A stretch of 5,863 nucleotides of DNA from an uncultured Clostridia bacterium (GCA_937912045.1 CALDPI010000094.1:1-5863); one strand, 5' to 3'. Shown: positions 1-5,504, counted from the first letter of the stretch. Notes: generated by a model not told the origin, from the letters alone. Translations and numbers: made by a program.

Positions 1-50
1 CCTATTATAACACATTCCTCTATTCTACGAACTATTCCTGTTGCTTTCAT
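1..50 (-). pseudogene. SpoVT-like N-terminal mini-ORF of repeat copy 1, partial
   Basis: From the ATG at 50 the minus strand reads MKATGIVRRIEECVII and continues beyond the window edge. The first ten residues equal the start of SpoVT, the AbrB-type sporulation regulator (family N-terminus MKATGIVRRIDDLGRVVIPK, from memory). After residue 11 it departs from SpoVT, as the other two copies do. The sequence before the ATG is the insert arm, which offers GGGTGAGG about 9 nt upstream as a possible weak ribosome site. The canonical GGAG of the element now lies about 80 nt away. I cannot tell whether it is translated or how it ends. It may be a relic of a spoVT 5' end rather than a functional gene. 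Confidence 0.45.
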
Positions 51-55
51 ATATA

Positions 56-125
56 AGAACCTCACCCATTTGCAAAATCGTAGATTTTGAATGGGTGCCC
101 GAGAACCTTGCCACGCTTCGCGTGT
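56..125 (-). repeat. 70-bp structured insert within repeat copy 1
   Basis: Compared with copy 2, copy 1 has about 70 extra bases between the ribosome-site hairpin and the mini-ORF start. The insert contains the stem CACCCATT (63-70) plus CAAAATC (73-79), pairing with GATTTTG (83-89) and AATGGGTG (90-97). That gives 15 base pairs, a TG bulge and a 3-nt loop. A second small hairpin, CACGC/GCGTG, lies at 112-124. On the minus strand this second hairpin contains GCGAAGC, known as an exceptionally stable DNA mini-hairpin. AGAACCT occurs as a direct repeat at 56-62 and 102-108. The same insert is in copy 3 at 5663-5732. It could be a nested mobile module or a regulatory part lost from copy 2. Confidence 0.7.
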
Positions 126-131
126 AAAAAA

Positions 132-178
132 CTCCTTGCTTTACAAAGCCCAACTGTTAGTATCTGTAAAACAAGGAG
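132..178 (-). promoter_or_regulatory. Hairpin holding the GGAG ribosome-site motif, copy 1
   Basis: The arms are 132-145 and 165-178, with 13 of 14 positions paired (one C/A mismatch) around a 19-nt loop. The loop carries ACTGTTAGTATC. Read on the minus strand, the 3' arm holds a purine-rich GGAG-type sequence. The homologous hairpin in copy 2 (4308-4362) has a different arm sequence but keeps both the pairing and the loop motif. This favours a selected structure over chance similarity. In copy 1 the insert separates the hairpin from the mini-ORF, so it cannot act directly as that ORF's ribosome site. Confidence 0.6.
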
Positions 179-194
179 ATTTATACTGCGGCAA

Positions 195-223
195 TTTACT
201 TTTTAAATACTTTGTGATATAAT
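195..223 (+). promoter_or_regulatory. Predicted sigma-A promoter of the metF operon
   Basis: The -35 box is TTTACT (195-200), four of six to TTGACA. It is followed by a 17-bp spacer and a perfect TATAAT (218-223) preceded by TG at 215-216, an extended -10. The expected transcription start is near 230, which leaves a leader of only about 20 nt. That excludes a SAM riboswitch or T-box downstream of this promoter. The ribosome site AAAGGAG (237-243) lies 7 nt from the metF ATG. I see no convincing operator palindrome. Confidence 0.75.
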
Positions 224-250
224 AAAAACGATACTGAAAGGAGTGGGGAA

Positions 251-1114
251 ATGAAAATCGCCGATCTTCTCAAAAAAAATACCCTGTCAATTTCTTTTGA
301 GGTCTTTCCTCCAAAAACCGATTACAATTTTGAAAGCGTGCGCGCGGCCGTTGAGGAAATAGCAAAGTTGCGCCCTGCTTTTATGAGCGTTACATACGGC
401 GCAGGCGGCGGAACAAGCAAGTATACCCTCGAAATCGCAAAACAAATTAAGCAGGACTACGGCGTGCCGTCGCTTGCGCATCTTACCTGCGTTTCCTCCA
501 CTAAAGAAACCGTCCGCTCCCGAATTAACGACATTAAAAACGTCGGAATTCAGAACATCATGGCCCTGCGCGGAGACCTTGTTTCCGAAATCAGCTTGCA
601 GGATTACAAGCACGCCATCGAGCTTGTGAGAGAGATCAAAGCCGTGGACGCAGACTTTTGCGTTGGCGGAGCCTGCTACCCCGAAATTCACCCCGAAAGC
701 GAAAACCAAAAAGAGGACATCAAGTTTCTCAAAGAAAAGGTTGATGCCGGCTGTGATTTTTTAACCACCCAGATGTTTTTTGACAACAATCTGCTTTACA
801 ATTTCCTTTATAAAATACGCGAGGCAGGCATAACCGTTCCCGTAATTCCGGGAATTATGCCCATCACCAACGCAAATCAGCTCGAGCGTGCCATAAAGCT
901 TTCGGGCTCGTTTATGCCGCAAAGATTCAAGTGTCTCGTAGACAAATTCGGCGGCGATAGTGCGGCTATGAAGCAGGCGGGCATCGCCTACGCCACCGAC
1001 CAAATCATCGACCTGTACGCAAACGGCATAACAAACGTTCACGTTTATTCGATGAACAAGCCCGACATCGCAAGGAAAATACAGGACAACCTCTGCGACA
1101 TTATAGGTAAATAG
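251..1114 (+). CDS. metF: Methylenetetrahydrofolate reductase (MetF)
   Basis: This cytosolic flavoenzyme of the folate one-carbon pathway reduces 5,10-methylene-tetrahydrofolate to 5-methyl-tetrahydrofolate, the methyl donor for MetH. At 287 residues it is close to the usual bacterial MetF length of about 290, so it is a single TIM-barrel catalytic domain without the eukaryotic regulatory region. Visible family motifs are SFEVFPPK (15-22), where Glu17 matches the E. coli catalytic Glu28; VTYGAGGGT (47-55); LRGD (106-109), whose Asp109 matches FAD-contacting Asp120; YPEIHPES (143-150); and TQMFFDN (173-179), whose Gln174 matches substrate-binding Gln183. The start is supported by AAAGGAG at good spacing. 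It is first in an operon, 4 bp before the activation-domain gene. I see no damage. The electron donor cannot be read from the sequence, and no MetV partner gene is in the window. Confidence 0.97.
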   Translation: MKIADLLKKNTLSISFEVFPPKTDYNFESVRAAVEEIAKLRPAFMSVTYGAGGGTSKYTLEIAKQIKQDYGVPSLAHLTCVSSTKETVRSRINDIKNVGIQNIMALRGDLVSEISLQDYKHAIELVREIKAVDADFCVGGACYPEIHPESENQKEDIKFLKEKVDAGCDFLTTQMFFDNNLLYNFLYKIREAGITVPVIPGIMPITNANQLERAIKLSGSFMPQRFKCLVDKFGGDSAAMKQAGIAYATDQIIDLYANGITNVHVYSMNKPDIARKIQDNLCDIIGK

Positions 1115-1118
1115 GCTT

Positions 1119-1715
1119 ATGATTTTAACTAAAACCTACAGCGAGCCGCCTTTTTGCGAAAAGGAAATTTTACGATACGCAGGCGGCGACAAGAGCGAAC
1201 TGACCCTCGCTCTCGTAAGAGAATGTATAGAAGAGGCACGCCCTCTCCTTAAATATAAGATCTGCTACCGCGAACTTGAAGTTAAACTAAACGGCGAGGT
1301 TTGCGATTTTGGTCTTTTTCGCCTTGAATCGAAAAACCTGTCGCAAAATCTTAAAGGTTGTAAAAAGGCTATCGTTTTTGCGGCAACAGTCGGCATAGAA
1401 CTTGACCGACTTATTGCAAAATACTCACGGCTCTCTCCGGCAAGGGCGCTGATACTTCAGGCCATCGGCTCTGAAAGAGCCGAAGCGCTTTGCGACGCTT
1501 TTTGCGCCGATATTGCAGGCGAGTGCGCCTCTGTCCGCCCACGCTTCAGCCCCGGATACGGAGACCTCTCGCTCGAAAGCCAAAAAATCGTTTTTTCGGC
1601 TCTTGACTGTGAAAGGAGCGCAGGGATTACTCTTAACGATAGCTTGTTGATGTCGCCTTCAAAGTCGGTTACGGCATTTGTTGGGTTAAACGAAAATACA
1701 CTTTCAGAGGTATAG
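1119..1715 (+). CDS. Stand-alone methionine synthase activation (reactivation) domain protein
   Basis: This 198-residue protein resembles the C-terminal activation domain of cobalamin-dependent methionine synthase (Pfam Met_synt_B12 family). That domain binds SAM and lets MetH be re-methylated after its cofactor oxidises to cob(II)alamin. The signature is RFSPGYGD (142-149), the RxxxGY motif that contacts SAM in E. coli MetH, followed by LLMSPSKSVTAFVGL (176-190), also typical of the family. It is shorter than the roughly 330-residue E. coli domain but near the size of the separate Thermotoga maritima version (TM0269, from memory). The following metH lacks exactly this domain, so the two products probably act as a split enzyme; this is inference. 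The gene begins 4 bp after metF and ends 1 bp before metH. Its own ribosome site is weak (AGG-type), suggesting translational coupling to metF. Confidence 0.9.
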   Translation: MILTKTYSEPPFCEKEILRYAGGDKSELTLALVRECIEEARPLLKYKICYRELEVKLNGEVCDFGLFRLESKNLSQNLKGCKKAIVFAATVGIELDRLIAKYSRLSPARALILQAIGSERAEALCDAFCADIAGECASVRPRFSPGYGDLSLESQKIVFSALDCERSAGITLNDSLLMSPSKSVTAFVGLNENTLSEV

Positions 1716-1716
1716 T

Positions 1717-4119
1717 ATGAATTTTAGAGATTTTTTGAGGAACAACATAGTCTGCCTTGACGGCGGTATGGGAACACTGCTTCAGGCGCGCGGGCTAAAG
1801 CTCGGAGAATACCCCGAGCGCTGGAATTTATCCCACGCCGAAGAGATAATCGATATACACAGGGCTTACTTTGACGCAGGCAGCAACGTTGTCTGCACCA
1901 ACACCTTTGGTGCAAATTCGCTTAAATTCGAGCCCAACGAGCTCGAGGACATAATAAGCGCCGCTATCTCTAACGCCAAGGCCGCAAAGGCGCAGTCTAC
2001 CTCAAAAAAGGAAAGGTTTGTGGCTCTTGACATCGGCCCGAGCGGAAAGCTGTTAAAGCCGCTTGGAGACCTTGATTTTGAGGACGCGGTTGAGGTTTTT
2101 GCCAAGACGGTAAAGCTCGGCGTTAAGTACGGCGTTGACCTTATCATAATAGAAACAATGAACGACAGCTACGAAACCAAGGCGGCGCTTCTGGCCGCCA
2201 AGGAAAACAGCGATCTGCCGATAATTGTATCAAACGCCTACGGCGAGGACGGCAAGCTTATGACCGGCGCGTCCCCCGAGGCGATGGTTGCCCTGCTTGA
2301 GGGTATGGGAGTTGACGCCCTGGGTGCAAACTGCTCGTTGGGTCCACGTCAGCTTGGCGGCGTGGTAAGAAGGCTGCTTGAAAAGGCATCGGTGCCTGTA
2401 ATACTAAAGCCAAACGCGGGTCTGCCGAGGTCAGAAAACGGCAAAACGGTTTTTGACATAACCATAGACGAGTTTTCCTCCCAAATCGCAGAGCTTGTAA
2501 AAGCTGGAGTTCGCGTAGTGGGCGGCTGCTGCGGCACCACACCCGAATACATAAAGTCGCTTTGCGACAAGATTGCTCCGCTTTCCCCTGTGAAAATAGA
2601 GCCGAAAAACCTCACCGTGATTTCTTCCTACTCGCACGCTGTGGAGTTTGGCAAAAAGCCGATTCTTATAGGCGAGAGGATAAATCCCACCGGCAAAAAG
2701 CGTTTTAAGCAGGCTCTTTTGGAAAACGACATCGATTATATTTTATCCGAAGGCGTAAATCAGCAGCAAAAGGGCGCGCAGGTGCTTGACGTAAACGTTG
2801 GTATGCCCGACATTGACGAAACAGCCATGCTCAAAACGGCCGTTTGCGAGCTTCAGGCAATTATAGACCTCCCGCTCCAGATCGACAGTTCCAACATTGC
2901 GGCAATGCAGGCCGCTCTGCGCCGCTACAACGGCAAGGCTATGATAAATTCGGTAAACGGCAAGGATGAAAGTATGCGATCCGTTTTCCCGCTTGTGAAA
3001 AAGTACGGCGGCCTTGTGGTTGCACTCACCCTTGACAACAACGGAATTCCCGAAACTGCCGAGGGCAGATTTAAAATTGCCGAAAAAATACTTAAAACTG
3101 CCGCGGAATACGGCATTGACAAAAAAGACGTTATCTTTGACCCTTTGGCACTCACCATAAGCGCCGACACGGGCGCCGCAAAGGTTACCCTCTCCTCGCT
3201 AAAGGCCATAAAGGAGCGCCTTGGTTGCCACACCTCCTTGGGCGTTTCCAACGTTTCGTTTGGTCTGCCTAACCGCGATGCTATAAACGGAACCTTCTTT
3301 GCGCTAGCCCTCGAAAACGGGCTGTCCGCCGCCATTATGAACCCCTATTCGGCGGATATGATGAAGGTGTATTACACCTACAACGCGCTCAAGGGTCTGG
3401 ACTCAAACTGCAGTGAGTACATAGGCGCGGCAGGCTCGTTTGTAACCGAGGAAAAGGCCGCAAATGCTCCTCAAAGCGTCTCAGATCAGTCGTATTCGGA
3501 CTGTCAATACGCGATCATAAAGGGCTTTAAAGAAAAGGCGGCGGAAATCACCGCCACCCTCCTTTCGCACACTTCGCCGCTCGAGGTAATAAACAGCGAG
3601 ATCATTCCCGCTCTTAATATTGTTGGAAAGGGATTTGAGGAAAAAAGGTTTTACCTGCCCCAACTGCTTATGAGCGCAGAGGCCGCAAAAGCCGCCTTTG
3701 AGGTTATTAAGGCCGCGTCGTCGGGCAAGAAAGGCTCAGCGTCTCAAAACACCTTTGTTATTGCCACCGTCCGCGGGGACGTTCACGACATCGGAAAAAA
3801 CATTGTCAAGCTGCTGCTCGAAAACTACGGTTTTAACGTTGTGGACTTAGGCAAAGACGTACCGCCGCAGGTGATTGCCGACAAGGTTGTCGAGCTTCAC
3901 GCTCCCGTAGTGGGCTTAAGCGCTCTTATGACCACCACAGTTGCCCAGATGCAGGAAACCATAAAACAGCTTCGGCTCAAGGCACCCTGGTGCAAAATTA
4001 TTGTGGGCGGCGCTGTGCTCACGCAGGAATACGCCGACAAAATCGGCGCTGACAAGTACGCCAAGGACGCTATGGAAGGCGTGCGCTACGCGCAGGAAAT
4101 CATAAACGCGATTAGTTAA
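1717..4119 (+). CDS. metH: Cobalamin-dependent methionine synthase (MetH), lacking activation domain
   Basis: It transfers the methyl group of 5-methyl-tetrahydrofolate through cobalamin to homocysteine, giving methionine and tetrahydrofolate in the cytosol. Domains in order: homocysteine-binding barrel (about 1-290) with zinc ligands Cys206, Cys271 and Cys272; pterin-binding barrel (about 310-565) beginning at LIGERINPTG (317-326); four-helix cap (about 595-668); and B12-binding Rossmann domain (about 678-800). The DxHxxG motif is D688-V-H690-D-I-G693, where His690 is the lower cobalt ligand and Asp688 its partner. Ser735 matches E. coli Ser804, but the equivalent of Ser810 is Thr741. The 800-residue protein ends after the B12 domain. 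E. coli MetH is about 1227 residues and includes the activation domain, here encoded just upstream. AGAGG (1706-1710) lies 6 nt before the ATG. The frame is intact. Confidence 0.96.
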   Translation: MNFRDFLRNNIVCLDGGMGTLLQARGLKLGEYPERWNLSHAEEIIDIHRAYFDAGSNVVCTNTFGANSLKFEPNELEDIISAAISNAKAAKAQSTSKKERFVALDIGPSGKLLKPLGDLDFEDAVEVFAKTVKLGVKYGVDLIIIETMNDSYETKAALLAAKENSDLPIIVSNAYGEDGKLMTGASPEAMVALLEGMGVDALGANCSLGPRQLGGVVRRLLEKASVPVILKPNAGLPRSENGKTVFDITIDEFSSQIAELVKAGVRVVGGCCGTTPEYIKSLCDKIAPLSPVKIEPKNLTVISSYSHAVEFGKKPILIGERINPTGKKRFKQALLENDIDYILSEGVNQQQKGAQVLDVNVGMPDIDETAMLKTAVCELQAIIDLPLQIDSSNIAAMQAALRRYNGKAMINSVNGKDESMRSVFPLVKKYGGLVVALTLDNNGIPETAEGRFKIAEKILKTAAEYGIDKKDVIFDPLALTISADTGAAKVTLSSLKAIKERLGCHTSLGVSNVSFGLPNRDAINGTFFALALENGLSAAIMNPYSADMMKVYYTYNALKGLDSNCSEYIGAAGSFVTEEKAANAPQSVSDQSYSDCQYAIIKGFKEKAAEITATLLSHTSPLEVINSEIIPALNIVGKGFEEKRFYLPQLLMSAEAAKAAFEVIKAASSGKKGSASQNTFVIATVRGDVHDIGKNIVKLLLENYGFNVVDLGKDVPPQVIADKVVELHAPVVGLSALMTTTVAQMQETIKQLRLKAPWCKIIVGGAVLTQEYADKIGADKYAKDAMEGVRYAQEIINAIS

Positions 4120-4120
4120 G

Positions 4121-4150
4121 AAAAAGCGAGGGGAAGTTCCCTCGCTTTTT
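4121..4150 (+). terminator. Intrinsic terminator of the met operon (possibly bidirectional)
   Basis: The stem GCGAGGG (4126-4132) pairs with CCCTCGC (4139-4145) around a 6-nt loop. It is flanked by five As at 4121-4125 and five Ts at 4146-4150, which extend the pairing. It begins 1 bp after the metH stop. Because of the A and T tracts on both sides it could also stop minus-strand transcription leaving repeat copy 2, whose end lies 6 bp away. Confidence 0.9.
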
Positions 4151-4167
4151 GCTATGTATAAAACCGC

Positions 4168-4302
4168 CTAAAAACCCGTTTTTGACACCAATGCGTCGGG
4201 TGGGGCAAACTTGCAAAAATCCCAGCATTTATGCACTTTTTTCGGCTTTGGTGTTATTATAACTCCAGCATCTATACGGCGTACAATACCTGTTGCTTTC
4301 AT
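4168..4302 (-). CDS. 44-residue SpoVT-like N-terminal mini-protein (repeat copy 2)
   Basis: The product starts MKATGIVRRIDAGVIITPKP. Residues 1-11 are identical to the SpoVT N-terminus as I remember it, and DAGVIITPK resembles the next stretch DDLGRVVIPK with a one-residue shortening. The remaining 25 residues match nothing I know. SpoVT is an AbrB-fold DNA-binding sporulation regulator of about 178 residues; only its first strand could be present here. The ATG at 4302 is preferred because AAAGGAG lies 9 nt upstream. An in-frame TTG at 4353 would extend the ORF by 17 residues but sits inside the hairpin. The ORF ends within the element, 12 bp from its left border. It may be a real microprotein, a translated regulatory ORF or a fossil gene start; I cannot choose between these. 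Confidence 0.4.
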   Translation of the reverse strand: MKATGIVRRIDAGVIITPKPKKVHKCWDFCKFAPPDALVSKTGF

Positions 4303-4307
4303 ATATA

Positions 4308-4362
4308 AAAACTCCTTTGTTGATTTGATAACACTGTTATTATCTGTCAACAAAGGAGTTTT
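4308..4362 (-). promoter_or_regulatory. Perfect 16-bp hairpin sequestering the mini-ORF ribosome site, copy 2
   Basis: AAAACTCCTTTGTTGA (4308-4323) is perfectly complementary to TCAACAAAGGAGTTTT (4347-4362), with a 23-nt loop. On the minus strand the 3' arm contains AAAGGAG, the ribosome site for the ORF starting at 4302, and the 5' arm contains the anti-sequence CTCCTTT. If transcribed, the RNA would hide its own ribosome site. The same logic is known from IS200-family transposase leaders, though nothing else here identifies IS200. The loop shares CTGTTA-TATCTG with copy 1. Confidence 0.75.
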
Positions 4363-4474
4363 ATACTTGTGTTGTTTGATTTATTAATATGTTGTATTTT
4401 CGCGTTTGAAACTGATTCTTATTAAATAAATCATCTCGAAAGTGTTGGAATGTGCAAAGAAAAATATTGTTTTC

Positions 4475-5287
4475 TTAATATGTTTTTTTAAAAAGATTTC
4501 CGTTTTTATCAACACGGTAGTCTTGATAAAGTGAACATCGGTCATCAAATCGCTTTAAAAATATTATATCCTCATCCACATCTGTAATTTTTTCCAAAGA
4601 ATATGTATATGTTCTAGGAACATCATCATATTGCGAAGTATTTACCGTTTCCTTAAAACAATAATACCCTTTATTAGTCTTTATGGTGCCATCGATAAAA
4701 TATATTATTGTTTCATCGTCATCAAATTTGTATATTGGTCCTTTTTGTGTCGACGTATAAAACGAAGAAGGAGAGTTTTCTTCTTGATACAAAAACACCT
4801 CATTTTCTTTTACATATGCCGCAATATCAGGACCTCCTGGATAACGAATAATATGCGCCGAATTTAAATAATCATCTCCTGGTATTGTAGTATTAAGAGT
4901 ATATCCCGCACCATTATTAAATAAAGAAACAGAAAAATCATCTTCATTGTATATGTACACATCATTATTATCACTAATAATTGTACCTACACTAAACTTA
5001 ACAAACTTAACACCTTCGCCAATTCTTCTTAACTTTTTCCCGTCTGAAAAATTTCCTATCTTGTATAGGGCTCCGTCATTAGTGATAAATAAGTTATAAT
5101 ATCCATTATAATCAATTATATTTTTTAATTCATCAAATTGAGCGGCTGGCTCTTGCTGAGACATATCAGTTTGGTTCTGAGTAGTGGAACTACCGTTATC
5201 ATTATCTGTTGCAGTTTCATTACCACCACAAGCAGACATAGATAAAACCATCATTACTGCCAACAATAAACTCATTACTTTCTTCAT
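4475..5287 (-). CDS. Predicted secreted lipoprotein with propeller-like repeats, function unknown
   Basis: The 270-residue product begins with a lipoprotein signal peptide: KK near the start, a hydrophobic stretch (about 4-18) and a lipobox ending in Cys20 (SMSAC-GG). It should be anchored to the outer face of the cytoplasmic membrane. Residues 21-50 form a Ser/Thr/Asn/Gln-rich linker. The rest contains several short similar segments: FITNDGALYKIG (67-78), IISDNNDVYIYNED (103-116), YVKENEVFLYQEE (158-170) and RVDKNGNLFKKT (258-269). They resemble the strand-turn-strand units of RCC1-like or other beta-propeller proteins, but no family is certain. AGGAGG (minus strand, 5303-5298) lies 10 nt before the ATG. 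The gene is clearly richer in A+T than the met operon, so transfer or a fast-evolving surface protein is possible. It has its own promoter and an attenuator-like leader. Confidence 0.85.
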   Translation of the reverse strand: MKKVMSLLLAVMMVLSMSACGGNETATDNDNGSSTTQNQTDMSQQEPAAQFDELKNIIDYNGYYNLFITNDGALYKIGNFSDGKKLRRIGEGVKFVKFSVGTIISDNNDVYIYNEDDFSVSLFNNGAGYTLNTTIPGDDYLNSAHIIRYPGGPDIAAYVKENEVFLYQEENSPSSFYTSTQKGPIYKFDDDETIIYFIDGTIKTNKGYYCFKETVNTSQYDDVPRTYTYSLEKITDVDEDIIFLKRFDDRCSLYQDYRVDKNGNLFKKTY

Positions 5288-5303
5288 TTTTCTTTTTCCT
5301 CCT

Positions 5304-5338
5304 AAAAATAAAAAGTGTGGTTACCGAAGTAACCGCAC
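5304..5338 (-). terminator. Intrinsic terminator or attenuator in the lipoprotein leader
   Basis: On the minus strand, 5338-5315 folds as a hairpin with GGTTAC/GTAACC closing a C(TTCG)G tetraloop, plus three outer pairs beyond one mismatch. It is followed directly by TTTTTATTTT (5314-5305). The plus strand has A tracts instead, so the direction is minus. It lies between the predicted promoter and the ribosome site of the lipoprotein gene. It should therefore stop much of that transcript unless read-through or antitermination occurs. Confidence 0.8.
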
Positions 5339-5362
5339 AAAAAAACGCAAACTCCGATAGTC

Positions 5363-5426
5363 GCCAAACTAATTCAATATAACAAGCATTACTGATGTAT
5401 CCATATCGATATTCAATTAGTTTGGC
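5363..5426 (-). promoter_or_regulatory. Large hairpin at the 5' end of the lipoprotein leader RNA
   Basis: GCCAAACTAATTCAATAT (5363-5380) pairs with ATATTCAATTAGTTTGGC (5409-5426), 17 of 18 positions, around a 28-nt loop. The predicted transcription start falls at about 5426, so the RNA would begin with this stem. On the minus strand AGTTTGGC in the stem is followed by AGTTTGCG (5353-5346). The 5' arm could therefore pair with either copy, a possible conformational switch. The class is not one I recognise. It could also be the body of a short RNA ending at the terminator at 5338-5304, or a palindromic DNA repeat. Confidence 0.6.
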
Positions 5427-5432
5427 TTAAAT

Positions 5433-5461
5433 ATTTTACAACACTAAACCTTAAAAATCAA
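5433..5461 (-). promoter_or_regulatory. Predicted sigma-A promoter for the leader RNA and lipoprotein
   Basis: On the minus strand, TTGATT (5461-5456) is the -35 box. It is followed by a 17-bp spacer and TAAAAT (5438-5433) as the -10 box. Transcription should begin near 5426, about 140 nt before the lipoprotein start codon, which makes room for the hairpin and terminator between them. Confidence 0.65.
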
Positions 5462-5478
5462 CATTTCCACATAAATAC

Positions 5479-5504
5479 AAAAAGGAGCAGATTTCTCTGC
5501 TCCT
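5479..5504 (-). terminator. Minus-strand intrinsic terminator following repeat copy 3
   Basis: AGGAGCAG (5483-5490) pairs with CTGCTCCT (5497-5504) around a 6-nt loop. On the minus strand it runs into TTTT (5482-5479); the plus strand has only AAAATA after it. Repeat copy 3 ends (in its own sense) at 5512, only 7 bp before this hairpin. It probably ends any transcript of copy 3 and insulates the lipoprotein promoter. Confidence 0.75.

Larger units (their letters stand above)
1..186 (-). repeat. Dispersed structured repeat, copy 1 (cut by window start)
   Basis: This is the first of three related elements in the window; the others are at 4156-4366 and 5512 to about 5795. Read on the minus strand, it runs from GTATAAATC (186-178) through a ribosome-site hairpin (178-132), a 70-bp insert (125-56) and a mini-ORF starting at 50 that leaves the window. 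The insert matches copy 3 at 67 of 70 positions, and positions 1-55 match copy 3 with only about four differences. The right boundary is inferred because copy 2 ends with GTTTTATAC at the equivalent place. The element ends 8 bp before the metF -35 box and points away from metF. I do not recognise it as a named family. It could be a MITE, a remnant of a larger mobile element, or a structured RNA. Confidence 0.8.
4156..4366 (-). repeat. Dispersed structured repeat, copy 2 (compact, apparently complete)
   Basis: The boundaries are set by the 9-bp inverted repeat GTATAAAAC (4156-4164) and GTTTTATAC (4358-4366). The left end, GTATAAAACCGCC, is identical in copy 3 at 5512. The interval from this end to the mini-ORF start is 146 bp here and 145 bp in copy 3, although the sequence between has diverged. 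Shared islands include GGGCAAACT and TTTATGC. Read on the minus strand, the element has a 16-bp hairpin containing the ribosome site, a 44-codon ORF and then the terminal repeat. It lacks the 70-bp insert of copies 1 and 3. No clear target-site duplication is visible. No transposase is present, so any mobility would need a helper. Confidence 0.75.

Noticed and set aside
1..186. CRISPR array or IS200/IS605 element as an explanation for the repeats
   Set aside because: There are no regularly spaced short repeats, no cas genes and no transposase or TnpB. Hairpins alone do not identify an IS family.
4303..4353. Longer version of the copy 2 mini-ORF starting at TTG 4353
   Set aside because: The extension lies in the hairpin that contains the AAAGGAG serving the ATG at 4302, and the MKATGIVRRI start matches the SpoVT N-terminus exactly at that ATG.
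4367..4474. Search for a gene or RNA between repeat copy 2 and the lipoprotein stop
   Set aside because: Only A+T-rich sequence with a weak AAGAAAA/TTTTCTT pairing just after the stop; not enough to call a terminator or RNA.
4631..4867. Plus-strand open frame of 78 codons opposite the lipoprotein
   Set aside because: It is antisense to a well-supported gene, has no ribosome site and shows a composition typical of a reverse-strand shadow.
5369..5404. Possible 11-residue leader peptide on the minus strand (MDTSVMLVILN) inside the lipoprotein leader, perhaps a type I toxin remnant
   Set aside because: No ribosome site precedes it, it lies inside the hairpin loop and arm, and such a short frame is expected by chance.
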